From: an uncultured Clostridia bacterium
Lineage (GTDB): Bacteria; Bacillota; Clostridia; TANB77; CAG-465
Assembly: GCA_944388585.1 (NCBI GenBank)
Contig: CALXJI010000001.1
Coordinates: 300,585-364,584 of the forward strand
DNA: 64,000 bases
Reading direction: 5' to 3'
In this document: positions 45,021-53,793 of the stretch, piece by piece
Layout: every line of letters starts with the position of its first letter
How positions within the stretch are numbered: the stretch's first letter is position 1
Program-made: the position numbers and the translations under genes
The notes under the pieces: model-generated
The model's database searches: none
Told to the model about the DNA's origin: nothing
The model's input: the letters and a program-made list of their open reading frames with translations, nothing else

Positions 45021-46005
45021 GTTTTTCCTCCAGAAGTTTAAAATATTCCTTAAGTAACTGTATAACTTTTTCTATATCTTCTTCTCTATTAATTTTATCT
45101 TTTACATATGTACTATTTGGTAGACTTTTTAAATACCAAGCAATATGCTTTCTCATTTTAAATACTGCATTTTTTTTATTTTCTTCATTTTCAAGTTCAT
45201 ACTTTATATGTTCAAGTATTATTTGAAGTCTTTCTTCATAAGATGGTACATAATCTTTTCCATCTAATATACTCTTAAATATCCATGGATTTCCTTGTGC
45301 ACCTCTAGCTATCATAATTCCATCACAACCTGTATACTCAAACATTTTCTTAGCACTTTCTACATCTGTTATATCTCCATTTCCTATAACTGGAATTTTT
45401 ACACTTTCCTTTACCTTTTTTATTATATCTAAATCTGCTACACCACTATAATACTGTTCTCTAGTTCTGCCATGGATAGTAATCATTGCAACACCATACT
45501 TCTCACAAATTTTTGCAACTTCTACAGCTGTAATTATATCATCATTAAATCCTTTTCTAGTTTTTACAGTTATAGGCTTTTTAGACACACTTGTTGCTTC
45601 CTTTATTATCTCTTCCACTTTTTTTAAATCAAGAAGTAATCCTGCTCCATCTCCATTTTTTACAAGTTTTGGAGCTGGGCATCCCATATTTATATCTATA
45701 ATATCTATATCTTCTTGTTGGTTTAGTTTTTCAATTGTTTTTCTAATTGTATCTTTATCACTACCAAAAATTTGAACAATAGATGGTCTTTCATCACTCA
45801 TAATTTGAATTATCTTTTCTGTTTTATCACTACCAAATTCCATTGCCTTTGTACTTGCCATCTCTGTATAAGTAAGTCCAGGTCCAAATTTCCTGCATAT
45901 TTTTCTAAATGGTATATCTGTAACACCCGCCATAGGTGCTAAAAATACATTATTTTCTACTTCTATATTTCCAATTTTAATCTTTTTTATGTAATTTTTT
46001 AACAT
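45010..46005 (-). CDS. dusB: tRNA-dihydrouridine synthase DusB
   Basis: 331 aa. FMN-binding TIM barrel with FLAPMAGVTDIPFR near the start, the active-site Cys in DINMGCPAPK, then PITVKTRKGF, ITIHGRTREQYYSG and IGNGDI. It reduces uridines in the D-loop of tRNA with NADPH. I use the ATG at 46003-46005, preceded by AGAGGATA; the ATG at 46026 would translate the ribosome binding site. It is the first gene of the dusB-ylmH-mtaB cluster, divergent from the plus-strand gene at 46156. Confidence 0.95.
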   Translation of the reverse strand: MLKNYIKKIKIGNIEVENNVFLAPMAGVTDIPFRKICRKFGPGLTYTEMASTKAMEFGSDKTEKIIQIMSDERPSIVQIFGSDKDTIRKTIEKLNQQEDIDIIDINMGCPAPKLVKNGDGAGLLLDLKKVEEIIKEATSVSKKPITVKTRKGFNDDIITAVEVAKICEKYGVAMITIHGRTREQYYSGVADLDIIKKVKESVKIPVIGNGDITDVESAKKMFEYTGCDGIMIARGAQGNPWIFKSILDGKDYVPSYEERLQIILEHIKYELENEENKKNAVFKMRKHIAWYLKSLPNSTYVKDKINREEDIEKVIQLLKEYFKLLEEKRDK

Positions 46006-46155
46006 TACTATCCTCTTTCTTTCCATATAATATATTACTATATTTTAGTGTAAAAATCAACAGATATATAGTTACAAATAATCTATAATAAAAATTACTC
46101 ATTTAACTTGTAAAATTAATATAAATAATATAATATTTATGTAGGAGGGATATAT

Positions 46156-46917
46156 ATGAAAAACAAAAATATATTAATACTAATAATAGTACTGCTTACT
46201 ATTACAACCATCGCAGCTACTTCAACAGCAGTTTATTTTGGGATAAACCAAAATAAACAAGAAGAGACAACCCAACAAGAAAATGAAGCATTAAAACAAG
46301 AAAATGAAGAACTAAAGTTACAAATACAAGATGCCCAAGTTCAAGCTGAAAATAATGGGCAAGAAAATGAACAAGGATATAAAAGAATTTTTAAGCTTAA
46401 TGATGAAATCAATGTAATTAATAAATCTATTCCAGAAGCTAATTATGTAATTGAAAGATATTCATCTTCAGCAGAAGGTGTATACGCTATTTTAGGAAAT
46501 GACAACACAGTAACTCTTGCTTTTGGAAACGCAGATGAACATATGTCAATTCAAAATTATGAGAAATATTCTAATACAGCTAATGTAAAAATAAATTTTG
46601 GAGATAAAAAAGTACAAAATGTATATAATTTAGGAGCTGGGCAATCTGCATCTGGAAATTGTATACTTTTCTTAATGGAAGATGGAACAGTTGAATATAT
46701 GCCACTAATATATGCTATAATTCATGAAGATTTTAGAAGCTATGGAAAACTAGAAGGAGCAGAAAATATTGTAGATATAACATCTGCTTATGCTAACGGA
46801 CCTTTTGAAGGTGCTGGCTCTGGAAATACAGTTTTACTAATTCAAGAAGATGGAACAGCTTATGACATAGGTGAGCAATTAAGAAATATAAATTCACAAT
46901 ATTCTATATGGCAATAA
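46156..46917 (+). CDS. Membrane-anchored protein with an extracellular coiled coil, unknown function
   Basis: 253 aa. An N-terminal helix (about residues 5-29) anchors it, followed by a Gln/Glu-rich coiled coil (about 34-66) and a C-terminal domain of about 180 residues. That domain has repeated turns such as EGVYAILGNDNTVTL and CILFLMEDGTVEYM, then TVLLIQEDGTAYDI, which recall beta-propeller or RCC1-like repeats, but I cannot name the family. The ATG has an AGGAGGG site. It stands alone, with its own terminator. Confidence 0.75.
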   Translation: MKNKNILILIIVLLTITTIAATSTAVYFGINQNKQEETTQQENEALKQENEELKLQIQDAQVQAENNGQENEQGYKRIFKLNDEINVINKSIPEANYVIERYSSSAEGVYAILGNDNTVTLAFGNADEHMSIQNYEKYSNTANVKINFGDKKVQNVYNLGAGQSASGNCILFLMEDGTVEYMPLIYAIIHEDFRSYGKLEGAENIVDITSAYANGPFEGAGSGNTVLLIQEDGTAYDIGEQLRNINSQYSIWQ

Positions 46918-46940
46918 ATATCAAATTGAACTAATATTAT

Positions 46941-46987
46941 AAAGCATAAACTTACATATTTTAAAATGTAAATTTATGCTTTTTTAT
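46941..46987 (+). terminator. Intrinsic terminator after the anchored protein gene
   Basis: AAAGCATAAACTTACAT (46941-46957) and ATGTAAATTTATGCTTT (46966-46982) pair over almost their whole length, followed by T residues. Confidence 0.85.
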
Positions 46988-47063
46988 TATCTAATTTTTT
47001 CCTACATTTTAATATAATTTATGATAAAAATTCATATTATTTAATATTGAAAGGAGAAATTTT

Positions 47064-47516
47064 ATGAGAAACTCATATATAGCATCAAATGCTAAAGCTT
47101 TACTAAAAGGATCATCTAAATATCCTGATTTACATGGAGTTGTAAATTTTAAACAAATGAAAAATGGCGTTTTAGTAACAGTAGAAGTTTTTAACCTACC
47201 TTTTGAAAAATGTAAAAATGAAATATACGGATTTCATATTCACGAAGGTACAAAATGTATTAGTAATGAGTATGAATTTATAGCTGTTGGGGCTCATTTT
47301 ACTACAAATAATTGTAATCATCCATACCATTCTGGTGGTGATATGCCCCCAATATTTGGAAACAATGGATATGCATATATGTCATTTTTCACAAATAGAT
47401 TTAAACTATCAGAAATAATTGGTAAAGCTGTAATAATTCATAGTAATGCTGATGACTTAACATCTCAACCAAGTGGAAATTCAAAAGAAAAAATTGCATA
47501 TGGAATAATATCATAA
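47064..47516 (+). CDS. Cytoplasmic Cu/Zn superoxide dismutase-like protein
   Basis: 150 aa, no signal peptide. The copper ligands are GFHIH (His58, His60), His78 in GAHF and His126 in IIHSNADD; the zinc ligands are His78, His86, His89 and Asp93 in HPYHSGGD. All metal positions of the SodC family are present, with a short zinc loop. Two usual features are missing: the Cys of the conserved disulfide is replaced by Tyr146 (AYGII), and the electrostatic-guidance Arg is Lys143. These changes fit a reducing cytoplasm. Known SodC proteins are mostly exported, so a chaperone-like or regulatory role is also possible. The ATG has AAAGGAG, and the gene stands alone. Confidence 0.85.
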   Translation: MRNSYIASNAKALLKGSSKYPDLHGVVNFKQMKNGVLVTVEVFNLPFEKCKNEIYGFHIHEGTKCISNEYEFIAVGAHFTTNNCNHPYHSGGDMPPIFGNNGYAYMSFFTNRFKLSEIIGKAVIIHSNADDLTSQPSGNSKEKIAYGIIS

Positions 47517-47517
47517 A

Positions 47518-47546
47518 AGAAGTTCTATTTAGAGCTTCTTTTTTCT
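47518..47546. terminator. Bidirectional intrinsic terminator between convergent genes
   Basis: AGAAGTTCT (47518-47526) pairs with AGAGCTTCT (47531-47539, one G-U pair), followed by TTTTTT on the plus strand. The minus-strand side overlaps the end of the 52-aa membrane protein gene. Confidence 0.75.
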
Positions 47547-47683
47547 AATTTTTTTAAAAACTCCTCTACTTCCCTTTTTTCATAAAACCTATTTGAAGTC
47601 AATGTAGCACCCTTAAAAAATAATAATATAAATAATACTAATACCATATATATTGTAACAAACATAATAATTTTTAAAATCAT
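47525..47683 (-). CDS. 52-aa single-helix membrane protein
   Basis: The ATG at 47681-47683 has an AAGGAGA site (47689-47695). The protein begins with about 23 hydrophobic residues (ILKIIMFVTIYMVLVLFILL) and ends with a charged, basic tail (YEKREVEEFLKKLEKRSSK). It should span the membrane once with the tail inside. No family recognised. The gene lies between the sod-like gene and rodA, and good translation signals support it. A role with the neighbouring RodA wall machinery is possible but unproven. Confidence 0.6.
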   Translation of the reverse strand: MILKIIMFVTIYMVLVLFILLFFKGATLTSNRFYEKREVEEFLKKLEKRSSK

Positions 47684-47757
47684 GATATTCTCCTTTATTA
47701 TCTATTTATTATTTTTTAATATATATATTACTATTTATACAAAAATACTAATTTTTC

Positions 47758-47801
47758 ACTAAAAAAAGTAGTATCTGAAATAAATTCAAATACCACTTTT
47801 A
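47758..47801 (-). terminator. Intrinsic terminator after rodA
   Basis: The minus strand forms a long stem of AAAAGTGGTATTTGA with a complementary arm ending ACTACTTTT (two G-U pairs), followed by T residues, just after the rodA stop codon. Confidence 0.8.
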
Positions 47802-47803
47802 TA

Positions 47804-48925
47804 TTATCCAAAAAATACATTTTGAGATTTTCTAGCAGATATATTTAGTATTATTCCAATAGCAATCCCAGATGTAAGTAAATTACTTCCACCATAGCTT
47901 ACAAAAGGTAATGGTACACCAGTTATTGGTAAAAGTCCTATAGACATTCCAATATTTTCTATAAAATGGAATGCAAACATTCCAGCTATTCCAACTGCAA
48001 CAAAAGATGTATACTTATCTTTTGCATATGAAGCTGTTCTTAATATTCTAAGTAATAATATTAAATAAAGTATTACAACAAGTGCAGATATTATAAATCC
48101 CATCTCTTCTGAAATTACTGAAAATATAAAATCTGAAGATTGAACTGGTAAATAGCCATATTGTGTTTGAGAGCCCTCTAAAAATCCTGTACCAAATAAC
48201 ATTCCAGCACCTACTGCAATTTTTGATTGAATTGCATTATATCCATCCCCTAAAGGATCAAGCTCTGGGTTTAAAAACACATCTATTCTTGTTTTAGCGT
48301 GTTCTGGTAAAAAGTTATATACCATTGGAATAAGTAAAATTGCTATCAAAAATCCAACTATTATATATCTATATTTTATTCCAAGCTTAAATATCATAAA
48401 TGCAGTTATCATAATATATACAAGTGCTGTACCAAAGTCTGGTTGTAAGACTATTAGTCCAAATGGAACAATAAATAACAGTGTCATTACAATAAGTAAT
48501 ATAATACTCTTCCTTTTATCTGACTGAGCTGACTCTTTATTATCTGTATACATAGTCATAATTTTGGCAGCACACAATATATATCCTATTTTCATAAGTT
48601 CTGATGGTTGATATGAAAGACCACCTATTCTAAACCAACTACTTGCACCAAAAACAGATGGCATTGCAAGCACCAGTATTAGCAAAATCAAGTTTATACC
48701 ATAAAGTGCATACCCTAAAAATTCAAACATAGAGGTATCAATTGCCCATAAAAATATAGCAAGTATACAAACTACTCCAAACCATATTATTTGTCTTTGA
48801 TATTCTGTATTTGCACTAGTATCACTATATCCTGCACTATATATAGCAAATACTCCAACTATAAACAGTAATATGATTGTTACTATCAATATATAATCTG
48901 TATTTTTAAGTAAATTCTTAAACAA
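47804..48925 (-). CDS. rodA: SEDS peptidoglycan glycosyltransferase RodA
   Basis: 373 aa with ten predicted membrane helices. Family hallmarks are RQIIWFGVV, GGLSYQPSELMKIGYILCAAKIM, VLQPDFGTALVY and the C-terminal GVPLPFVSYGGSNLL. RodA polymerises glycan strands from lipid II for side-wall growth together with PBP2, whose gene is at 38050-40161. It starts at a TTG with AAGGAG upstream and is the last gene of a unit starting with the solute-binding-like gene. Confidence 0.96.
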   Translation of the reverse strand: MFKNLLKNTDYILIVTIILLFIVGVFAIYSAGYSDTSANTEYQRQIIWFGVVCILAIFLWAIDTSMFEFLGYALYGINLILLILVLAMPSVFGASSWFRIGGLSYQPSELMKIGYILCAAKIMTMYTDNKESAQSDKRKSIILLIVMTLLFIVPFGLIVLQPDFGTALVYIMITAFMIFKLGIKYRYIIVGFLIAILLIPMVYNFLPEHAKTRIDVFLNPELDPLGDGYNAIQSKIAVGAGMLFGTGFLEGSQTQYGYLPVQSSDFIFSVISEEMGFIISALVVILYLILLLRILRTASYAKDKYTSFVAVGIAGMFAFHFIENIGMSIGLLPITGVPLPFVSYGGSNLLTSGIAIGIILNISARKSQNVFFG

Positions 48926-48937
48926 ATTTATTTCTCC

Positions 48938-50335
48938 TTAAGCTTTATAAAATGCTTTATATGCAAGATAAGTCATATATACATCATATTTTGAAGTAAC
49001 TTCAAATGGTGAGTGCATTGCAAGTACAGGAGTACCACAATCTACTACCTCACATCCTTTATCTGCAAGAATGTAAGCAATAGTGCCTCCTCCACCTTTT
49101 CCTATTTTTCCTAAGGTTCCAACTTGATACATAACATTACTCTTATCAAAAATAGACATTATTTTAGACATATAACTTGCATTTGCATCACTAGCATTGT
49201 ATTTTCCACCAGATCCTGTGTATTTTTCTATTGATATTCCACATCCTATCATACTACCATTTTGTATATCTGATACTTCTTCATACTCTGGTGCAACACC
49301 TGCTGTTACATCAGCAGATAAAACTTTAGAATTATAATATACTTCAAGTTTATCCACACCCATACTATTTGTTTTTTCTATTAATTTATTTACAAACATA
49401 TCAAAAGCTCTTGAGCTCATTGAAGTTGTACCAATACTTCCAATTTCTTCTTTATCTACAATCATTGCTATAGCAGTTTTTGTAATGTTTTCTCCAAGCT
49501 CATCTGCAGCATCTATTATTGCTCTAATTGTAGCATAAGCACATACTCTATCATCTTGACCATATCCACCAATTAATCCTCTATCAAATCCTATAAATTT
49601 TGTTTTAAATGCTGGAACAAATGAAATTTCACTTCTTGCAAAATCTATTTCCTCTATTCCATATTTAGCATTTAAAATCTTCAATATATTTTGCTTTACT
49701 TTTTCTGTATCTTTATCTGTTGCCTCCTTATCTTTTAGTGAACCCACTAAAACACTCATTTTTTCTGGATCAATAAATTCATTTGCATTCTTCTTCATTT
49801 GATCCTTTGCAAGATGAGGTAAAAGATCTGCAATTGTAAATACTGGATCTTCATCTTGTTCTCCAATAGCAACTTTTATTTTCTCTCCATTTTTATTATA
49901 TATAACTCCATACATTGCAAGAGGAATTGACATCCATTGATAAGCTTTTATACCGCCATAATATTGTGTTTTAAATAGTGCAGTCCCACTTTTTTCTATA
50001 AGTGGCATTGGTTTTAAATCAAGTCTTGGACTATCAATATGTGCTCCAACAATATTTAAGCCATTTACAATATTTTCATTTCCAATAACAGCCACATATA
50101 AAGACTTATCTTTATTTATAAAATAAATTCTATCTCCTGGTTCTAATACTTCTTTTTCTTCAAGCGAAATAAATCCATTCATCTCTAAAATTGCAACTGC
50201 CTCTTCAACAGCTAAATATTCAGTTCTAGCTTTATCCAAAAAGTTCATATAACTTTTAGCATAACCATTTGCATTATCTAATTCTTCTTGTGATAATGTA
50301 GAATAAATATCTTTCTTTTCATACTTTAAACTCAT
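48938..50335 (-). CDS. M18 family aminopeptidase
   Basis: 465 aa. The dinuclear zinc site shows in GAHIDSPRLDLKP, then DKEEIGSIGTT, and near the C-terminus LAMHSPFEV. The N-terminal part with TAPYH-like pieces replaced is normal for bacterial M18 enzymes. It removes N-terminal residues, often acidic ones, from cytoplasmic peptides. The ATG has an AGAGGTAGAG site, 17 bases after the M24 gene, in the same operon. Confidence 0.92.
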   Translation of the reverse strand: MSLKYEKKDIYSTLSQEELDNANGYAKSYMNFLDKARTEYLAVEEAVAILEMNGFISLEEKEVLEPGDRIYFINKDKSLYVAVIGNENIVNGLNIVGAHIDSPRLDLKPMPLIEKSGTALFKTQYYGGIKAYQWMSIPLAMYGVIYNKNGEKIKVAIGEQDEDPVFTIADLLPHLAKDQMKKNANEFIDPEKMSVLVGSLKDKEATDKDTEKVKQNILKILNAKYGIEEIDFARSEISFVPAFKTKFIGFDRGLIGGYGQDDRVCAYATIRAIIDAADELGENITKTAIAMIVDKEEIGSIGTTSMSSRAFDMFVNKLIEKTNSMGVDKLEVYYNSKVLSADVTAGVAPEYEEVSDIQNGSMIGCGISIEKYTGSGGKYNASDANASYMSKIMSIFDKSNVMYQVGTLGKIGKGGGGTIAYILADKGCEVVDCGTPVLAMHSPFEVTSKYDVYMTYLAYKAFYKA

Positions 50336-50351
50336 ACTCTCTACCTCTTTT

Positions 50352-51557
50352 CTATATTAAATATAATTTTTCTTGTATATTACAAAGTGGAATAGCTCCA
50401 TCTTTTGTAACTAAAATCATCTCTTCTATAGAGCCACCATTTTCAATATCTATTCTAGGCTCTAAAGTATAAATACCAGTCTCAACAAGTGAAATCCTTG
50501 CCCTTTTACTATATTTTGGTGCGATAATTGCTCCACCTGCATGAACTCCTCTTCCTACTGGATGACCTGTTGCATGAGGATAATCTGGATATCCTTTGCT
50601 CAATATCTCTTTTCTTACTATCTCATCTATTTTATATCCCTTTACTCCAGGCTTCATTTTCTTAATTCCATTTTTTATAGCTAAGACAAGTGTATTAAAT
50701 ACTTCTTCTACCTGTTTTGGTGCTTGCTTTTCATCCTTTTTTAATAAATATCCCATTCTTTGAATATCTGTATAAAAAGTCTTTCCGCCTTTAAAAGTAG
50801 CCTTTATCCCAAAATCAAAATAGATTGTATCTCCTGGCAATATCTTTTTATCACTTGGCATTGAATGTCCACCATTTTTTAAATTTACACCTGTAAGTAC
50901 AATTGGACAAATATTCCATGCAAGTCCATAATTTATTATATCATATTTTTGCATCACGTTTTTCATGTATTTATTTGTAATATCTATTGTATTGTTAGCT
51001 ATTTCAATTTCTGTTTGATAAGGTTTTATACTTTGAAAAGATTTTTCTAAAATTTCTTGAGTAAAATTTGCAAGTAACTTTATTTTTTCAATATCATCAT
51101 TACTATTTTTTGAAATTATCTCATAAATATTCATTTGAGAAGATTTTATTAACGCTTTTTTATCATGATCTTTATATAATCTTCTAATCAACTTACTAAT
51201 TCTTAAATAACAACTATATGATATTATATCTGTATTTTCATCCGACATAGTAGTATATGATAAAAGTACATTTTTAGGAAAATTTAAGTTTTTTAATACT
51301 TCTATAAAATACTTTCTTAACGTATCGAATGTTTCATAAATATATACTTTACTACAATTTTTATCTAAAACTTTTACATTTTCTTCATCTAATTTGTGTA
51401 CAAATATATATGCCATACCTTTTGATACTATAACATAGGTTGATGAAAAAAGTTTGTCTGTAACATAATCTACAAATATTCTATCTGAATTTTCTCTATT
51501 CTCCATCACCCATATAGTATTGTCATCTTTTATAGTATCTACAATTTCTTTTAGCAT
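50352..51557 (-). CDS. M24 family metallopeptidase, Xaa-Pro aminopeptidase-like
   Basis: 401 aa with an N-terminal non-catalytic domain (about residues 1-150) and a C-terminal pita-bread domain. Metal-binding residues show in DTIYFDFG, YTDIQRMG, YPHATGHPVGRGVH and the Glu residues of LEPRI and SIEEM. It would cleave an N-terminal residue, often before proline. Its start codon lies seven bases inside ackA, so the two genes overlap. Substrate specificity is not clear from the sequence. Confidence 0.88.
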   Translation of the reverse strand: MLKEIVDTIKDDNTIWVMENRENSDRIFVDYVTDKLFSSTYVIVSKGMAYIFVHKLDEENVKVLDKNCSKVYIYETFDTLRKYFIEVLKNLNFPKNVLLSYTTMSDENTDIISYSCYLRISKLIRRLYKDHDKKALIKSSQMNIYEIISKNSNDDIEKIKLLANFTQEILEKSFQSIKPYQTEIEIANNTIDITNKYMKNVMQKYDIINYGLAWNICPIVLTGVNLKNGGHSMPSDKKILPGDTIYFDFGIKATFKGGKTFYTDIQRMGYLLKKDEKQAPKQVEEVFNTLVLAIKNGIKKMKPGVKGYKIDEIVRKEILSKGYPDYPHATGHPVGRGVHAGGAIIAPKYSKRARISLVETGIYTLEPRIDIENGGSIEEMILVTKDGAIPLCNIQEKLYLI

Positions 51558-52756
51558 TTTGATACAATCTCTCTTGTTTGTTTTGCAATTTCAAGCTCTT
51601 CATTTGTAGGTATTACATATATTCCTATTTTAGATGAATCTTTAGAAATTTTAGCTTCTTTTCCAGAAGATATATTATTAGCCTCTTTATCTAATTCTAT
51701 ACCTAAACATTCTAGATCTGAGACTACATCTTCTCTTTCTATCGCATTATTTTCACCATTTCCTCCAGTAAATACGATTGCATCTACTCTGTTTAATTCA
51801 GCTATATATGAGCCAATATATTTTTTATTTCTGTGTGTTTGAATTTTTCTTGCAAGCTTTGCCATTTCATTTCCACTTTGTTCTGCTTGTATTAATTGTC
51901 TTTGGTCTCCTATACCACAAAGTCCAAGTCTACCAGATTTTTTATTTAAAATAGTTTCTACCTCATCTGGTGTTAAATTTTCATCTTTCATTAATCTTAC
52001 AACTATTGATGGATCTAAATCTCCACATCTTGTCTCCATCACAAGCCCCTCAAGTGGAGTAAATCCCATAGAAGTATCATATGATTTTCCACCTTTAATA
52101 GCACAAATTGATGCTCCACTTCCTAAATGACAAACTATAGCATTAATATCGTCTTTTTTCTTACCAAGTATCTCTTCTAGTCTTCCTAATATATATTGAT
52201 AAGATGTTCCATGAAATCCATATCTTCTTATTTTATTATTTGTATAATACTTATAATCAATAGCATATAAATAATTATAATCTGGTATTGTTTGATGAAA
52301 AGCAGTATCAAATACTCCAACATTTTTCTTTTGTGGTGCAACTTCCATAATTGCTTTTATTCCCATAACAGCTCCTGGATTGTGTAGTGGAGCAAGACTA
52401 GATAACTCTTCAATGTCTTTTAATACTTCATCTGTTATTAAAACAGAAGTTTTAAATTTTTCTCCACCATGTACAATTCTGTGTCCTATTGCATATATCT
52501 CATCTAATGATGATATTACTCCATGTTCTTTATCTGTTAGAGTATCAAGTAAAACTCTCATTCCTTCTTTATGTGTAGGCATATCTATTTCTTTATTCAT
52601 TTTAAAGTTATCTCTAACATTATTATATATAATGTTAGATTCCTTATATCCTACCATATCACATCTTCCTTTTGCTATTACTTGATCATTATTTTCAACA
52701 TCTATAAGTTGAAATTTAATTGTAGAACTACCACAATTTATAACTAAAATATTCAT
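51551..52756 (-). CDS. ackA: Acetate kinase
   Basis: 401 aa. The ATP- and phosphate-binding motif NCGSSTIKFQL is at the N-terminus, HRIVHGGE at about residue 90, and GFHGTSYQY, GSGASICAI and FTGGNGENN further on. It converts acetyl phosphate and ADP to acetate and ATP in fermentation, and works with Pta encoded just upstream (18-base gap). The ATG has an AAGGGGGAG site. Confidence 0.97.
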   Translation of the reverse strand: MNILVINCGSSTIKFQLIDVENNDQVIAKGRCDMVGYKESNIIYNNVRDNFKMNKEIDMPTHKEGMRVLLDTLTDKEHGVISSLDEIYAIGHRIVHGGEKFKTSVLITDEVLKDIEELSSLAPLHNPGAVMGIKAIMEVAPQKKNVGVFDTAFHQTIPDYNYLYAIDYKYYTNNKIRRYGFHGTSYQYILGRLEEILGKKKDDINAIVCHLGSGASICAIKGGKSYDTSMGFTPLEGLVMETRCGDLDPSIVVRLMKDENLTPDEVETILNKKSGRLGLCGIGDQRQLIQAEQSGNEMAKLARKIQTHRNKKYIGSYIAELNRVDAIVFTGGNGENNAIEREDVVSDLECLGIELDKEANNISSGKEAKISKDSSKIGIYVIPTNEELEIAKQTREIVSKC

Positions 52757-52773
52757 TAAAACTCCCCCTTTTA

Positions 52774-53781
52774 TTATTTAGCTTGCATACAAGTAACAAT
52801 AATTGTTCCTACAATATCATCTACACTACTTCCTCTAGATAAATCATTTACTGGTTTTTTTAGTCCTTGTGTAACTGGTCCAAGTGCTAAAGTATCTCCA
52901 AATCTTTGTGCCATTTTATATCCTATATTTCCAGCTTCAAGATTAGGAAATATTAACACATTAGCTCTTCCTGCGACTTTACTATCTGGTGCTTTTAGCT
53001 TTGCAACTTCTGGTATAATTGCTGCATCAAGTTGAAATTCACCATCAACATCAAAATCTACATTTTTTTCTTTTAATATTTTTAATACTTCTACTAATTT
53101 ATCTATAGCTTCATTTTTTGCACTACCTTTTGTAGAATAAGATAAAAGTGCAACTCTAGGTTCTTCTCCTGTAAGAAGTCTATAACTTTGTGCTGATTCG
53201 ATTGTAATATCTACAAGTTGTTCTATTGTTGGAAATTCTATAAGTCCACAATCTGAAAATAACATAACACCGTCATCTCCAAATTGTTTCTTTGGTGTTT
53301 CCATTAAAAAGAAACTTGATACATTTTTAATTCCTTCTGCTGCTTTGATAACTTGTAGTGCTGGTCTTAATGTATTAGATGTAGAATGTATAGCTCCGCT
53401 AACTAGTCCATCTGCATCATTTGCTTTTACCATTAATGTTGCAAAATATACTTTATCTTTTATAACTTCATGTGCATTTTCTAAAGTCATTCCTTTATTC
53501 TTTCTAAGTTCATATAACAAATTGGCATATTCTTCTTTTTTAGATGATGTTAGATTATTTATTATTTTGACTTTTGAAAAAGGCATATCAATATTTTCTT
53601 TTTCACATAAAGTTTTTATTTCATTTTCATCACCAATTAAAATAATATTAGCAATTTCCTCTTTTAAAATAATACTTGCAGCTTTTAAGACTCTTACATC
53701 TTCTGTCTCTGGTAAAACTATAGTTTTTAAATTTTGTTTTACCTTTTGTGCCATTTTTGCGACAATACCATCTAGCTCCAT
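52774..53781 (-). CDS. pta: Phosphate acetyltransferase
   Basis: 335 aa. Conserved parts include TIVLPETEDVRVL, KANDADGLVSGAIHSTSNTLRPAL, ALLSYSTKGSA and the C-terminal PVTQGLKKPVNDLSRG, all typical for Pta. It converts acetyl-CoA and phosphate to acetyl phosphate, feeding AckA. The ATG has an AGGAGG site, 12 bases after the stop of the solute-binding-like gene, so the four downstream genes may be read from the promoter at 55610. Confidence 0.97.
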   Translation of the reverse strand: MELDGIVAKMAQKVKQNLKTIVLPETEDVRVLKAASIILKEEIANIILIGDENEIKTLCEKENIDMPFSKVKIINNLTSSKKEEYANLLYELRKNKGMTLENAHEVIKDKVYFATLMVKANDADGLVSGAIHSTSNTLRPALQVIKAAEGIKNVSSFFLMETPKKQFGDDGVMLFSDCGLIEFPTIEQLVDITIESAQSYRLLTGEEPRVALLSYSTKGSAKNEAIDKLVEVLKILKEKNVDFDVDGEFQLDAAIIPEVAKLKAPDSKVAGRANVLIFPNLEAGNIGYKMAQRFGDTLALGPVTQGLKKPVNDLSRGSSVDDIVGTIIVTCMQAK

Positions 53782-53793
53782 TATAAATTCCTC

